NCBI GenBank assembly: GCA_030248135.1
Contig: JASANC010003425.1
Location: forward strand, 124,001 to 188,000
Direction: 5' to 3'
Length of the DNA stretch: 64,000 nucleotides
Origin: Theristus sp. LFF4_11
Taxonomy: Eukaryota > Nematoda > Chromadorea > Monhysterida > Xyalidae
Positions 1 to 12,907 of this stretch are shown here, piece by piece. Numbering within the stretch: position 1 is the first letter of the stretch; the number at the start of each line of letters is the position of its first letter. Under the pieces are notes generated by a model, which made no database searches, was not told the DNA's origin, and saw only the letters and a list, made by a program, of their open reading frames with translations. Both the position numbers and the translations under genes were made by a program.

Positions 1-837
1 GTACATTGTACATTGCATGTACTGTGCAGCTTCTTCAACAAACGGATCACGAACATTTCGAGTGTGGTGACAAGCATATCTTCAACATCTGTTTCTCCGT
101 GTATGCGCCGATTTACAAAGTAGAGAGACAGAAAGATTGAGCTTTTTCATTGGCGCGCGCACGATATTCAAAAAGTTTGTGCCGTCAGAAATAAAGTTCC
201 ATTCGTACGCGGCACAACGGCAATCGCTGCGTGAAAGTTGCACGCATATTATATGCGCTCGCTCATGTATGCACATACAATGTGTATGTGGTAGCTGAAC
301 TTTTTTCTCAACAGCTCCCAGGAGTTTCCGGTGCGCGCGTGTGTGCTGTCAAGTTCTCGCTGTATTGAAAACCGCATGCATGTATGCATGCACTTCAAGA
401 GTACTCGCATATGTGTGTTTCTTTTTCAAAGACGCTATAAATATTGGCAAACACATACATTGGCTATACATTTTAACACCATGCGGTGCCATGAATATCT
501 TACTTCTCGGTGGAACGGCGAAAGGTGCTAAAGTTGACAATAGACATGTAGAAGTGTGAGGTTAGTAGACGTGGAGTTTTTTAAACATGGAGGTGTGTAA
601 AACAAACGCGTTTTCACATTAAATTGAGTCGATAACAAAGATTAATGACTGTTCTTAAACTGTCGTGCCAGTGCACATGTATCGGCGTACGTAAACACCA
701 CCACCAACATTTTTTTCGAAATCGGCAGCAATTTTTACTACGATGTCACAAGAATGCTAAAAAGACCAAGCAAGAAACTTACCACATTGCTTTAAACTTT
801 TTCTTGAGTATAATGCACATGTAGCAGCTGTACATGT
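1..837. other. Intergenic, no gene recognised
   Basis: No reading frame here resembles a protein I know, and the short frames on both strands look random. The DNA is AT-rich, with scattered alternating purine-pyrimidine stretches around 240-440 such as repeated ATGCATG and TGTATG. I see no clear inverted-repeat element and no RNA gene. Confidence 0.5.
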
Positions 838-1070
838 ATGATCTTTTATTATGGTCCCGAGATTCATGCGCACATACCAGGTAAACAGTTTCATGCATGA
901 CGCGGAAATTCAAAATTGGCAAAATGATCCGAGTCCCCTAAACAGGGCCGAGTCAAGTGGGCGATTTTGAATTGCCACATGAAGATTGAATTAAAACTAG
1001 TTTCTTTTCTACGTCTGCACTCGCATTGAGTCGCAGAACCTAAAAAAATTATAATACCTACGGTATACTG
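838..1070 (+). repeat. Family B dispersed repeat (MITE-like), copy 1
   Basis: This is the first copy of a roughly 220-bp repeat found at least six times in the window. Others lie near 10,018-10,245, 11,235-11,605 (two partial copies), 46,665-46,885, 49,262-49,482 and 62,625-62,770. Shared landmarks are a TGGTCCCGAG-type start, GTTTCATGCATGACGCGG, the core GATCCGAGTCCCCTAAA, GAATTGCCACATGAAG, AAACTAGTTTC and the end GCATTGAGTCGCAGAACC. It carries no open frame. The copies diverge by several percent or more, so the family is not recent. Confidence 0.75.
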
Positions 1071-2152
1071 TATGTTTATTGCATGTGTAATTTGTCTCTG
1101 TCTATACATTTGTATAAAAACGGAATTTGCTTTTACCATATGAACAAGCCCACCAAAAGCAGGTGAAGTTGGAAAGGCACTTCATAAACACGTTTCAAAA
1201 TAAAACTCAGTGGAAAGGCAAAGGCAATCTAGTTACAGGAAATAGCGATCATACATATGGAGCATACATATGTTCAATCAAAACGATTTGTTACATTCTT
1301 TGCTATAAGCGACTGTCGACTCTTTTCATTGTCCCGGTAAAAAAACATAACAGACGGACCCTATCAAGCATACCGGTAAGGTCGTGAAGTTTCAGACTTT
1401 TTTGCTTACTTTTTTTAAGCATTTTCTGTGAAAAATGCGGTCAAGTTGAAAACGTGTGCGTTTTGTAAAACTTTCGATTGGTTTTAAAAGAAATTGTCAC
1501 AAGTTTACGTGCTTGACGTCTTTTAGAGTTCCATTGTGTAGTACCTTACCTTTGGTGGGTTTTGCGATGGAATGTGTCAATTGTCAATACAATTTCAACT
1601 GCTGCTAAAATTGCTTGGTGTGCTCAAAAGAAGAATATCGCAAAGCAAATGAAAACATCTGCGAGCTGCTTTCAATACTGCTACATACATAAGGTTCAGT
1701 TCTTCAGATGAAGCACTTTATTGACTATTGTAGCCGCCTAGGTAGGTGTCGTCACTAAAACATGATTGCGTGATCGCATAGCTCGTGAACGAACATACAA
1801 GCAATTAGCGGTGTACTGTCTCGTGAGCACTTGTGTTCCTCCTTATGTTTCAGCGCCAGGTTTCGCAAATAACAAACGTTCAAATAGTACGGGTAAGGAA
1901 GGATACATTATCTAGCATTTTTATTTAATTTTTAGAAAATAGTGGAGTGGATGTCTGCGTACAAAATAATATTCCGTATCCCAAACTGGCCGTTTATAAT
2001 ACGTGTAAAAGCACATACATATTTGTTCATACATTGGCAACTCCCATTCCGTTACTTCTTTTTCCTCGAGCTCTGTATTCTGCGAAATATTTGACTGGTT
2101 TAAACAAAGATACGGTATTTATCAGTTTGTAATTTTAAAACAGTTTAAAATA
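1071..2152. other. Intergenic, no gene recognised
   Basis: AT-rich sequence with no recognisable coding exon or structured element. Short frames on both strands lack any protein motif. Confidence 0.45.
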
Positions 2153-2254
2153 CAGTATGGCCGAATAAAAAAGGCAGTACTTCAAGGCGGGATCAGTCGC
2201 AGACTAGGAGTTGTACACCCTGAAAAAAACTACCGTGTTTACTCGGCCATTCCG
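2153..2254 (+). mobile_element. CAGTATGGCC-family MITE, internally deleted copy
   Basis: The element starts CAGTATGGCCGAATAAA and ends with an approximate inverse of that sequence, ACTCGGCCATTCCG. It is flanked by TA on both sides, which is the Tc1/mariner-type target duplication. At about 102 bp it is shorter than the 213-268 bp relatives at 20.3, 21.8 and 55.2 kb and keeps both ends, so it is an internal-deletion derivative. Confidence 0.7.
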
Positions 2255-3580
2255 TACATTTTGGAATTACAATCGCAAAAATGGTAAAAGTCATTTAGTC
2301 CCTGACGTTTTTAACGTCAGATGACAGCAAGCGCCAGAAATTCCCATTGTCAGTCGTCGACATTTTAATCTCAGAAACTTTTCAGAAAATTGTAATTCGA
2401 AAAATTTTACCAAGAAAATTTTTGCAAAAAAAGCAAGCAGACATGCCAAAATTGTGAGCGAGAAAACGAGTGCTAGACGGAGGATATTTGGAGTAAGATT
2501 GAGTCCAGAAAGCGCGCTGTTCGTCAAAGTCAAGCAAAACTGCCACGACACGCAAACAGGGCAACCGCAGAAAAAAAGCACACATGCGCGCGCAAAAAAG
2601 GCGGACTTTTGATAGCTTCATGTGCAGCAATGTTCTTCAAAAAGCAAAGCACTTCAAACTGAGTTTCCAGCGTTATCTGACTTTGAAGAACAATATTGCG
2701 TTGGCCTATCGGAATAATATCACACACCCAAAATTATACTGGAGAACTTTCAAGGAACAGTAGTGAACCCAGTAACAAACTTTTGGAAGAACGAAATTTG
2801 TTTTCAGGACTAAAAATACTCGGCTTTTCATAACATTTCGAATTCAAATATCGAACAGGACATCTGATACTATATGCCTATGACTCAAAAACGAAAAGTG
2901 TGCAATTTATATGGTCGTCTCATAAATGTACGTACAGTACGTTGTGTTCAGACTATGAATTCAAATTCTTGCGGTCTCCAGTTCAAACAGCATACATTTC
3001 TAAAAAAATAAAGCCTTGTCTATATAAGTCTCTGCATTTCCAATATCGTGTCGTCGTGCCCGTATGATTTTTGACTCGACCATTCTTCCTTTTAACGAAT
3101 CCAACGTTGGTTTTCCTTTCTTCCGGATGTAGCCGAGAGCTCATAAGATGAGCCGTGTTTAAAAATTTATGACGTTAGACTGTTTAACGTCGACGAAAAA
3201 TTATACCTCACTGGATTGCACATGCATTCTTGGCTACCTCGTCAGTGGATTAAAAAGATGAAACGAAAAAATGGCCGCTCATTTGGCTCAATTCATGCTG
3301 TGCCAAAATAATAATGCTTATTCATCTATTTTACAGGCGAAGTTGGCAGCTCTCCAGTTGGCGAAGTTCTTTTCTGGGATAACTTTTGACTGTTTATTTA
3401 CTCTTTTATTCCAGAGATTCGCTAGACCGTTACGACGGTGACAGTGTTTATTTACGATGTTTGCACCAAAAAAAAACAATAAACAAAGACCATGAAGTGA
3501 ACAGCGTCGTAAACAACTAAAGGACGTGTTGTCGTAGCACACTACAGTAATGACTTCGCACATCACACTCACCAACTCAC
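2255..3580. other. Intergenic, no gene recognised
   Basis: No protein-like frame and no repeat shared with the rest of the window was noticed here. Confidence 0.4.
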
Positions 3581-3589
3581 GTGAACTCC

Positions 3590-3955
3590 AACAATCTTGC
3601 ACGCCTATCAGAAACGTCGTAGACTTGGAGTTGCTTATAAACAAACACAAACTCGCATAAACTCGCTGAACACTTATACGCACTCATGAGAAACTCGCAC
3701 GAAAGCCCCGAAGCTTCCAGGAAAACCAACATCAACTTGCATAAACACGCGGAAACTCGCTGTGTAAACCAAAATCAACTCGCATAGAAACAAACACCAA
3801 CTCGCATAAACACGCTGAAACACGCATCAAAACAAGGACAAGCTCACATCTACACACTCATGATGAACACCAATGAGCTTGCATGAACCGCACAAACTCA
3901 CACGAACGCTCGAAACACTCCAATGAACACGCACGAACTCGCAAGATTTTGCTGA
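3590..3955. repeat. Degenerate tandem repeat of an ACTCGCATAAAC motif
   Basis: Imperfect units built on ACTCGCATAAACACGCTGAA recur about every 20-40 bases through this stretch. They alternate with AAACAAACACCA and similar A-rich linkers. Unit length and sequence vary, so this is an old, decayed array. No coding function is apparent. Confidence 0.6.
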
Positions 3956-3959
3956 ACAG

Positions 3960-6110
3960 CACACGAAAAGTAATGAAAGTCACCACCAACCGTTGCACGG
4001 CCACTGCAGCGATGCCGTTCAGCTCGTTGCCAGGGTAAACCATCAGTGCCGCGCGTCGACCTCCAGTGGACTCGTGTTCGACTGAAGGCCACGTGCCATA
4101 ACTGTAAATTGCACTCGTTTGTTACACAAAATGCTTGAACATTGATTAAGTGCTTCAATTTTGCTTCGCCGATTTCAGTGCTCACTGCCACAACACGCTT
4201 CAAGTTCGCTCACGAAATCTCTGCCAAAATCCATTCCAACATTCCTCCCATGCCAAAATTTCATGACACGTGCCAAAAAAATGTTTGGGCACAGTTTGTT
4301 TAGTTATTGCAGTTGCAGTGACTGAGTTTTCTACAGTTTGAGTTTTGGAATAAAAATAGACATGAATTGAGTTCTTGAACGGCTCTTGGAATGGGTAAAT
4401 TTTGGAATGGTTTTCGGCATTTTTTGAACGTCTGCAAAAGCTATTGGATTTCTGTCTGTAATAACGCGCTGTTTGCGGTGTCGCCCAGTGAGCGGTTATA
4501 TGAACGCAACAACAACAACATGAACGCATACCCCGGTGTGTCCTCTCTTTCGCTCGTCAGCGCCGACAGACACCAACAGGTAGATCTGTCCACAATGTCT
4601 TTTCCCAAAAAAGGATCATGTATCCCGAGCGATAAATAATTTGATCAAAGCTTCACCAAAAAAACTTCGTTTTCTTGGTGCCACACCAGTTTGAGCGTGG
4701 AAAATAGACACGCGAATGGTGCAATTGAGGACGGAACCAAAATTAGTGCAAAAAAGCCTGCAAAAAAGCGTTTTTTATGAAAATCACCAAAATGCGTTTT
4801 TCAATCACCTGAGACTTTGTTGACTGCTGCTTGCGAGTATGGTCTGTGGGCGGCCGTGTTGAAGTTGAACTGAAAAAAATGGAAAGTTCATTAAAAGTAT
4901 AAAAAATCTTGGAAAATCCTTGTTTTAAAATGTGTTTTTACCACGAGCAGACGCTTCGTTTTTCCGAACGGATGGCATTTTCATAGTTTTGCCCAGTGTC
5001 CACGCAAGATTAGACGCATGGATCGGAATCAAACAAGTTTTGGCCAAAATAACTTTTCACTATGGCAGTTTCAGCATTTTTTTCAAGGTTAAAAACAGTT
5101 TAGCACCATTCGCAGCTTTGTTCCTTTTCTTTTTAGAAGAAAATCAAAAACTGTAAAAGAAAATACGAAACGCGTAAAGAAATGAAAAAAACCGAACACA
5201 AAGAAGCCAAAAAGAGAAAAATGAATGAAATCCCTGATAGATCTTCCTCTAGACGATACAAACCACGATATAAGAAGCGATATGGTTTTGAAAAAACAAA
5301 CCGCGTTGGAAGCTTTTAACACCAGCTAATAACTCCCAGCGCTTCATGCCGAGTCGAGTGGCATTCAGAAGCCTTTTTTGAAAAAAACGCGCACGCTTTT
5401 TCGCTGAAACAAATAGCCAACAAACGCAAACATGAATAAAAGTCGATAAAGGGCGACCATGCAGCGCGCTCTTTTGGAAGCACCGGAAAAAAACTGATCA
5501 GAAAACAAAATAATGGTGGCGTGTGTATAAAATTTTTCTTTTCTGCTGTCTATTTATCTGGCAAACATGTTTTCGCGATCCGCGCATTTTTTTCCAATGT
5601 CGCCGCTACAAAAGGTGGATATGGAAATTGAAAAATAAAAGATGTTCTTGATTTCGGACTTTTCAAAGATTTAACACTCCGATCTGTTTCGCATCTGACC
5701 GGCCGATGCAGTAGATGAGAAATAGAACAGCGAAAGTTCTTTCATATGCAACACACAGATGAGACATGAGAAACAAAATGAACACGTGTGGTAAACCCCG
5801 AATTAGTTCCAAGAGAAACAAACACGCATATACAAACTTTTGATCAATTTTTTCAATGCACGCCATCTTCAAAAACACGCGCTCATATCAAACCGATGCA
5901 CGAAAAACAACCACGCATCGAGCAATTCTTCGCACTTTCCAAAGTGCTAAACCCCCTTGGGATTTTTTGGGCGCTTAGCACCGGGGAGTGGAAAAAGCTG
6001 CAGCATTTTTTGTAGCAAAAAAACCAGACTACTCTGTATTGCGTTAGGATCGGTTCAAACAAGAAAGTCTTCAAATAAGTCATGTCACACACGGGCCTGA
6101 ATAAAAAAAG
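3960..6110. other. Intergenic, no gene recognised
   Basis: Both strands were read. The frames are short and rich in Phe, Leu and Lys, as expected for AT-rich noncoding DNA. No splice-flanked exon or element termini were recognised. Confidence 0.4.
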
Positions 6111-6315
6111 TCCTGCCATAGGCACGACCCTAATAAGTGCTGCCGTAAACACGACCCCAACAAATCCTGCCATAGGCACGATCATAACAAGTCCCGTCAT
6201 GGGCACGATCCCAACAAATCCTGCCATAGGCACGATCATAACAAGTCCCGTCATGGGCACGATCCCAACAAATCCTGCCATAGGCACCCAAACAAGTCCT
6301 GCGATAGGCACGACC
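6110..6315. repeat. 27-bp / 54-bp minisatellite
   Basis: Two related 27-bp units alternate as a 54-bp higher-order repeat. One contains AATCCTGCCATAGGCACGAT and the other AGTCCCGTCATGGGCACGAT. Two full 54-bp periods are nearly identical, with degenerate units at both edges. Because 27 is divisible by three, all frames remain open and give periodic peptides on both strands. I read this as a consequence of the repeat, not as a gene. Confidence 0.8.
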
Positions 6316-6319
6316 ATAG

Positions 6320-8335
6320 CGTACACCCTAACAAAAATCTTGCTAGCATCAAAAACGGCCTAAGCAAAATCTGCCAGTTCAGCCGCCATTGTTGTAGCGA
6401 AACTTTTGTCAAAAAAGCTGTAGCATTTTTGCGATCGCGTGTACCATTTGCCCCGGTGCTTTTTTCCATTGCGAATGCGAAAAACAGAAGCATTTTCAAC
6501 CAACGACCGTAGCTTTTATGTGCGTGTGCCTGCACAAAAAAGATCTCGAATTTTGACAAGATCATTATCGCTTCATGTATCATTACACTATGTTAGCACT
6601 CTAGTCACGTTTTTCGTTCTTTTGGCAAAGTTTTTGACTACCAAGAACAAATATTAGAGGTTTAGAAAAATATCCGGCTAGAAGTCGGTATGATTTGATT
6701 GCACTGAAATGTCTTTTTTCAACTTGCATTGCTCAAGTTTCAAAAGTTTGCTAAACGTTTCACAGTTAAAGCTCACTTACCACAGAAAATGGAAAAAACT
6801 GTTTTAAGCCTGAATTGATAAATGGAGAAATGTGACGTCGAGAAATCTGCGGAAAAGAGATTTTTTAAGCAATCAAAATTACACATATAACGGCGAATAT
6901 AATATATATAAAGCTGTTTCGGTTCGATTTTTTGAACGGTGTAGTGGAGTTTCTTTTCTGGAGTTTGGACTAGCAGTCGAGTCAAGTTTATTCAGGGAGA
7001 AACGATGGTTTTGAACACTTTGGGATGAAACAAAAATGTAGCCATCATTGTGGTCAACCAACATCCTAATAAAATAAGTTAGAACAAATGTGTTTTGGCG
7101 TCAGTTTTTTTTATTATGCGCTGCGGACTGACACCACGAGTGCTGGACACTGTGTTTGCTGGTTTCTCGACCGGTATGCGAAGACCCCGGTGACCCCGGG
7201 CTCTTCAGTTCAGTTCGACAAGTTCGACCGGACCGCACGGTCTCATTGGCAGCACGAAACAGGTTTTTTTTTTGAGACTGTACGGTCTGGCGGCTTGTTT
7301 TAGCTTTAACGGGCGAAACCGCAAAACAGTGTCCAGCCCTCGCAACGGCAGTTCGCCGCCCACATCGCAAAAACTGGCGTTGAACATCGTTTCTGCGCAT
7401 ATATGCGTGGTCACAAGCCAGTTCGAGCATAATTGTATTTGGCATGTGAATGACAACTTTGTTTCCCTGTGGTGTGCATTTTTTCATAATTGTGTGCCAT
7501 TATTTCATGACTACACTGTACTTCAATGATAAAAATTTTGAAACTGAATATGCGGGATATAAGACAAACAGCAATTCAGAATACGACGGTGTACGGTATA
7601 GGAAAGTTGTTCTGTTCAACAAAGTCAATTCTGACTGTGTGACTGTTGCGGCTTTACGGCGATTACTTTTTGCAGTGGGTTCATTCTTTTATAGCAACAA
7701 AAAAGGCATTTTTTTTATTTATTTCTATTTATTTCCACTTGAGAGATGGCGCTTATCGTTTCCGTTCACTCCTTTTGTTTCATTGCTGCCATGTGCATAC
7801 TTGTTGCTTTATCTACACTTTTCATCGCTTTAAATTCAAATAAAACTGAGCAGCGAATGATGATCGTACTTGTACATGTATAACGTTGATGCAAATGGAA
7901 CGTTTTTAGGGGCGAAATTTAAAGGGATATTTGTGGCATGATGAGTTTGAGACGGAAATTTTTATTTGACAACTTTCAACCAACGAGCGCAATTTGGACC
8001 GCAAAAACGCCGCCAGGCTCTCCGGGCTGACGTTATTCCTGGGCTAAGTTGCATGCAGGCCAGAATGGATTAAAATTTATCATATGGCCTGGGAACGCCC
8101 GAACCAAAGAATAGCCTGCATTATAGCTTTTTTACACGCAGAATTGTTCATGCATACCGGTTTCAGTAAATTGACACAGAAAAGCCTACAGAAATGCAGC
8201 TACCAGAAATGCAGATTACATTATATTGCATAAAGTTTTTCAAAAAATTTCGAAACTGTTTGCATGTTTTGTAAAAATTTTCATCAGGCCTGTTTTTAAT
8301 GCTTTCAAAACGCCAGCAAGCTAAATAAAAGTATC
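6320..8335. other. Intergenic, no gene recognised
   Basis: Frames on both strands around 7,100-7,530 are slightly longer than elsewhere. They overlap one another and show no domain motif or consistent splice signals, so I do not call a gene. Confidence 0.4.
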
Positions 8336-8337
8336 CG

Positions 8338-8668
8338 AAGTGGTGTCCTACTCCTACTGTCCTGTCCACCGCGGTGTTCAGAGCGGTGTGTCCTGTACAA
8401 TGTCCTGAAATGAAAAGGCTAATAAGAATCCGTTTGGTTTAGCTACTCACCATTGATTGTTGTGCAATACATTCAAATCAATTCTGGTTGAAACGAGCAC
8501 TCAGCAGTTTTACTGGTCCATTCGTTTTTGAACAGAATATTCACCATCACCACCACTCAACATCCATTAGTTTGAAAACAAAAAAGAAAGATTTTTGAGC
8601 TACTTTTAGGTCCGGCACAAAGTGCGAGGCAGGACACCGCGGCGGACAGTACTTAGGACACCACTTCA
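8338..8668. mobile_element. Possible MITE with GAAGTGGTGTCCTA ends
   Basis: The left edge contains GAAGTGGTGTCCTA followed shortly by a TACTGTCC motif and CCGCGGTGT. The right edge contains the inverse arrangement, ACACCGCGG and then TTAGGACACCACTTC. About 250 bp of unremarkable sequence lies between. Only one copy is visible and no clean target duplication was found, so this is tentative. Confidence 0.4.
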
Positions 8669-8669
8669 G

Positions 8670-10015
8670 AGACTTTTTTATTTGATGTATGAGTGTTTTA
8701 CCAAGCACACAATGAACAGACGACTTACGACATCCGAAAAGGAAACCAAGTGAAGCAACAACAAAAAACTACCGAAACCCAAACCTTGCGACACAAGCCC
8801 GAACCACTTCGAATGATTTGACACATTTCTCGGCTGTCGATTATAACGACGATATTGGCTCCTCATTTTCGTGTCAATTGTTATGTGGTTTTTCTGCTTG
8901 TCCAAGAATTGTTCGATTGAATTTCACACGGTCATACTTTTTTGGGTAATAATCCTGAAAAATTGTGCGGAACTGTTTTTCACTCGTGGGGAACCAAAAC
9001 AAGTAACAATGCGTTCAATCAATCCGTGATCTACCTCAAATGCCGACTACTGATTGGCTGGAAAATGCATGCACCACCAATCAGCACGCTAGCACCAAAG
9101 CCAATTTTAAAAAATCAAAATTATTGTGAGACATAAAAAAAGAAACGAACAGTGGAAAACTTTACGACATTAGAAACTGAACATATAAAATTGAGGCGAT
9201 GCAAATCTTATTTATGACATGAGACACCCACTGCCAGTGACAAGACACGAAATTATCTAATTTGAAGCAAAAGTTTGAAGCGAAACATGGTGTGCATAAA
9301 CGCTTGCAACTTTGATTGCAATTTCTGTACCGTATACCGTGCCCCCAAACCATCTTTTGTCAAAACCAAAAAACCAAATTTTCTTCTTTTTGAAAAGTTT
9401 TCATTTGCAAATCAAATTCAAAAATGAGAGTAGAATTCTTGCATAGAACAACAATGCAATGCGAACCTCTACGACTGGAATGCTAATCCAAAAACATCTG
9501 TGAAAATCACCACTTTCTTTTGTATTGCCGACCCTCGAGTGACCGTGTGTCTGTTCTGCGGCTACATGGAGATCGTGTCAGGACCCGCTTACATGACATG
9601 ATAAAAGTAGCACCAAAAAAAGTTGTGCTGTTGCGTTGATGTCGTTGTTATACGTGTTGGCAAATGAAATGCTTTTTTTCTCGATAAACTATGTAAAATT
9701 CAATTACATGCACATCCCGTGTGCTTCGACACTATACATACACTTGTACATAATGTGTGACAAAATATGGTAAAGGCCGCACCGAAAGGAGAAAAAACGT
9801 CTCCCCGCAGCTTATTTCCCTTTTCGGTTTGTGTGTTCCGGTGCGCGGATGTCGGCTGGTCACGTCCAGAAAACGCTGCGCGTTTTTTATTGTGAATGCA
9901 TTGAGAAAACAAGCTTCTGTTGCGGGTCACACTAACAAAAATACAAACGTGTGTTGGTACTTGGAAAAGTTTCAAACGATCGGAAAAGACACGAGATACA
10001 TGGAACCAGAGAATT
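8670..10015. other. Intergenic, no gene recognised
   Basis: No coding exon was recognised. At 9,048-9,095 lies one short hairpin of the CCAATCAGC type that also occurs in introns further right. Confidence 0.4.
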
Positions 10016-10017
10016 TA

Positions 10018-10245
10018 TTTATGATCTTTTCTTTTGGACCCGAGACTAGAAATGCAGCGCGCATAGACAGGTAAACCGTTTCATGCGTGCGGGTATTCAA
10101 AACTGCTAAAGTGATCCGAGTCCCCTTAATAAGGCCGGTTGACTTTATTATCAATTTTGAATTGCCCCATAAAGTTTGAAACTAGTGTCTGATAGTTTTC
10201 TTTTCCAGGTCTGCAAACTCAGAACCTAAAAAATTGGTAATACCG
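10018..10245 (+). repeat. Family B dispersed repeat, copy 2
   Basis: It shares the same landmarks as the copy at 838-1,070: GCGCGCATAGACAGGTAAAC, GATCCGAGTCCCCTTAA, TTTTGAATTGCCCCATAA and a terminal CAGAACCTAAAAAATT. It contains a few small insertions relative to the other copies. Confidence 0.7.
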
Positions 10246-10967
10246 AATGGTACAATGTAATTGCACGTACGCACACACACTTGTATCCTTCCTTGTTTTG
10301 ATTTTTTTTCTGGACTTTTTTTGCAGGAGAGCCAGAAACGTTGAAATACATTGTAAAAACAACGCCACAAGTCAGGGAAGGAAGCCACCGAAACTATAAA
10401 CTGTTGCATAAAACGTACAATTGTCGTGTTGTCGAACAAACATGTCCTACGCAGTTTTGAACTTTATTTCCTTGTGTCGCACATTTTGTACCAACAAAGT
10501 TTCCTGTATGATGAGCCATGTAAGCGGTAAACTATGGCGGTATATCTTCCAAAAAGAAGAAAACACCAGCGACGCCAAAAAAGGCCATATTCTTCTTAAG
10601 CCAGAAAGTCAGGCCACTTTAACGAGATCATGCGTGCGTGATTTGCTTCTGTACAGGGTGGCGCAAAAGTAAAAGTCTGACTTTGTCGAGTCACATGTTG
10701 AAAGGAACACAGGCTCTTACTGGCCAAAAGGGTCAGTTCCAGTGGTCATCTCAGCTTTATTCGCAACGGCCGGTGCGATGGGCTCCACCCAAAAAACCTT
10801 TTATTCTCTACGCTAGTCATTTCTTTTTTAAACAGTAGTGGTGGCACGTGGTTTTTAACACAACAGTGAAATTCTATGCAAAAACAATACGTTTAGTGAA
10901 ATTTTTAATTTAAAAAGTTTTTAACAATGTATTATGTTTTATTTTAGTTCTGGCGCGCACGCATGTA

Positions 10968-11231
10968 CCGTAAAGTCTTGCATATAAGGTTCCTCCCACT
11001 TATAAGACCCCCACCCAAAAATGGGCGGAGTGTCACACGGCGGGAAACCAAAAAAAATCAAAAATTTGACTTGGTCGAAATCCTATCCCGTTTATAAGGC
11101 CCGGAATCCCCAATGTTCGTTTTATAAGACCTCTTCCCACTTATAAGGCTGTCACACAAAATTCCACCTTTTTTCAGAAATTTTTGATTTTCAAATTTAT
11201 ATAAGGAGACCTTATATGCAAGACTTTACGG
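10968..11231. mobile_element. 264-bp MITE with CCGTAAAGTCTTGCATATAA ends
   Basis: The two ends are near-perfect inverted copies beginning CCGTAAAGTCTTGCATATAA. TA flanks both sides. The interior repeats ACTTATAAGACC and its variants. The element is nested inside the larger TA-flanked element. Fragments resembling its arms occur near 16,098 and 19,370, so it belongs to a dispersed family. Confidence 0.8.
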
Positions 11232-11234
11232 TAA

Positions 11235-11605
11235 TCACTGAGCAGTTGCATGTACGACGCGAGAATTTTAAATTGTTGTGTTGACCCGAGTTCCCTGAAT
11301 AGGGCCGGGTAACTTAGGCTGCTTTGAATTGCCACATAAGGGTTGACACTGGTTTCCTTACTACGCCTGCAAACGCATTCAGTGGCAGAACTTAAAAATA
11401 ATGATAAACACTGAAACAGTTTCATGCATGACGCGGATTCAATACAAGGTATCAGCAAAATGATCCGAGTGCCCTAAACAGGGCTACGTCACTCAGGCTC
11501 ATTTGAATTGCCACGAAAAAAATTATTGAAACTAGTTTCCTTTCGACGTCTGCACGCGCATTGAGTCGCCGAACCTAAGAAAACTCATAATGCGGTAATC
11601 GTAAA
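11235..11605. repeat. Two partial family B repeats in tandem
   Basis: Two consecutive, incomplete family B copies lie here. Each shows a GTTGCATGTACGACGCG- or GTTTCATGCATGACGCGG-type start, a CCGAGT-CCCTAAA core and a GCATT-AGTCG-AGAACC end. They lie inside the larger TA-flanked element. Confidence 0.65.
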
Positions 11606-11824
11606 AAACTAAATGTCGCAAGTGACAATAAACCAACGCAGCAAAAAAACAACGAAACATAAGAACATAATTTAAAATAACAAAACAAACAAACATTATG
11701 ATGTGCACACGTCGGACATGTTTTCCCTTCGGAAGTGTTTGCTTATGATCAGTTTTTTTCGGTCAATGCATGATGACCAACAGCGAACATTACGTGTATT
11801 TCTATTCATTTCTGCGCCACCCTG

Positions 11825-12900
11825 TATTCATGTACGCATCATTCGTTTCACATAATGTATGTTTGCAGAAATAAATATATTTGAACATCAAAGCAGATCA
11901 GAAATCTCCAAGGATTTTCATGTATGTGCCAGTAAAAACGTTATGTGTGTTTAGACACCGAGTTTCTTGGCAAAACATACGGTGGGGAGAAAAAAGTTGT
12001 CACATACGTTGCGAAAAGGCTGTTCGGAGCGTAGCTCAACACAGTTGCAACCACTGACACTGCTCCTAGTGGAAATGACGACCAGCTAAAGAATACTCTG
12101 ATCATCAAAGTCAAATATAAATTTTTCAGTTGATTTTACATCCGTGCAGTGCAGTATATTTGAAGTTGACGAGTTTTGGCTAGTTCTGGCAACAATGACA
12201 ATGTTTAGAGAACTCAAACGATAACTTATCGGAAAAAGTTTTCAGTTTAAAAAGAAAGCTTTTACTGATCCTTCCTCGCCACACATGCGTTGTTATTTTA
12301 TTAGTATTCCACAATACTTTCAAAGTTGCCATTTCTATGCACACTTTGTGTGGTTTCGGATTTCCCTTGACTTCCCAATTACGCACGTAAATGATTGGAT
12401 TCTGCGACTTGCTGACACGGTTAATTGAGTATCAAATTAGCCGAAACATTGCTGGATCGCAATGAGAATAATAATTTTTTTTTTTGGCATTACATGCCAA
12501 AAACATTCCAAATTTTTAAAAATTGCAAAACACTTCATTGGTTTTTTACTACTATGTACTTCAAATTTTTTTGGCATGGCATAAAACTTCGGCATGAAAT
12601 CCATTTTGGCTTGGATTTTGGCACTTTTTCAGTCTCAGTGTATTTTAGAAACATTTATCCACGAGAAAAGATCCCTGTTCCTTTTCGGTTTCTCAGAGCA
12701 CCAAACTTTGAGACCGAATTAAAATTTTTACGATATCCGTTGTTCAAATTAAAAAAAAATACATGAAAACCAAAAAAATGGAAATTGAAAAGGACCCCGG
12801 ATTTGAAAAAAAAAAATTGAAGTAAATGAAAAAAAACAAAATTAAAGGAAAAATTCTTTTATTTAAAAAGGGGGTTTTTGAAATTAATTTGGTGGTGGTG
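11825..12900. other. Intergenic, no gene recognised
   Basis: AT-rich with long A and T runs between 12,470 and 12,850. No coding exon was recognised. Confidence 0.4.
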
Positions 12901-12907
12901 GGGGGGA

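Larger units (their letters stand above)
10654..11824. mobile_element. TA-flanked DNA transposon (non-autonomous), CAGGGTGGCGCA ends
   Basis: The left end, CAGGGTGGCGCAAAAG, and the inverse at the right end, CTGCGCCACCCTG, are each flanked by TA, as in Tc1/mariner insertions. The 1,171-bp interior has no transposase frame. It holds a nested 264-bp MITE and partial family B repeats. Other CAGGGTG-type starts near 16,912 and 23,171 lack a partner end and may be relatives or solo fragments. Confidence 0.75.

Noticed and set aside
849..1070. Possible structural RNA gene because of conserved blocks in several copies
   Set aside because: Copies vary in length and lie in both orientations across introns and intergenic DNA, which fits a mobile repeat better than an RNA gene family.
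6082..6363. A 93-codon frame with repeated PAIGT motifs
   Set aside because: It coincides with the 27-bp minisatellite; the opposite strand is equally open and periodic.
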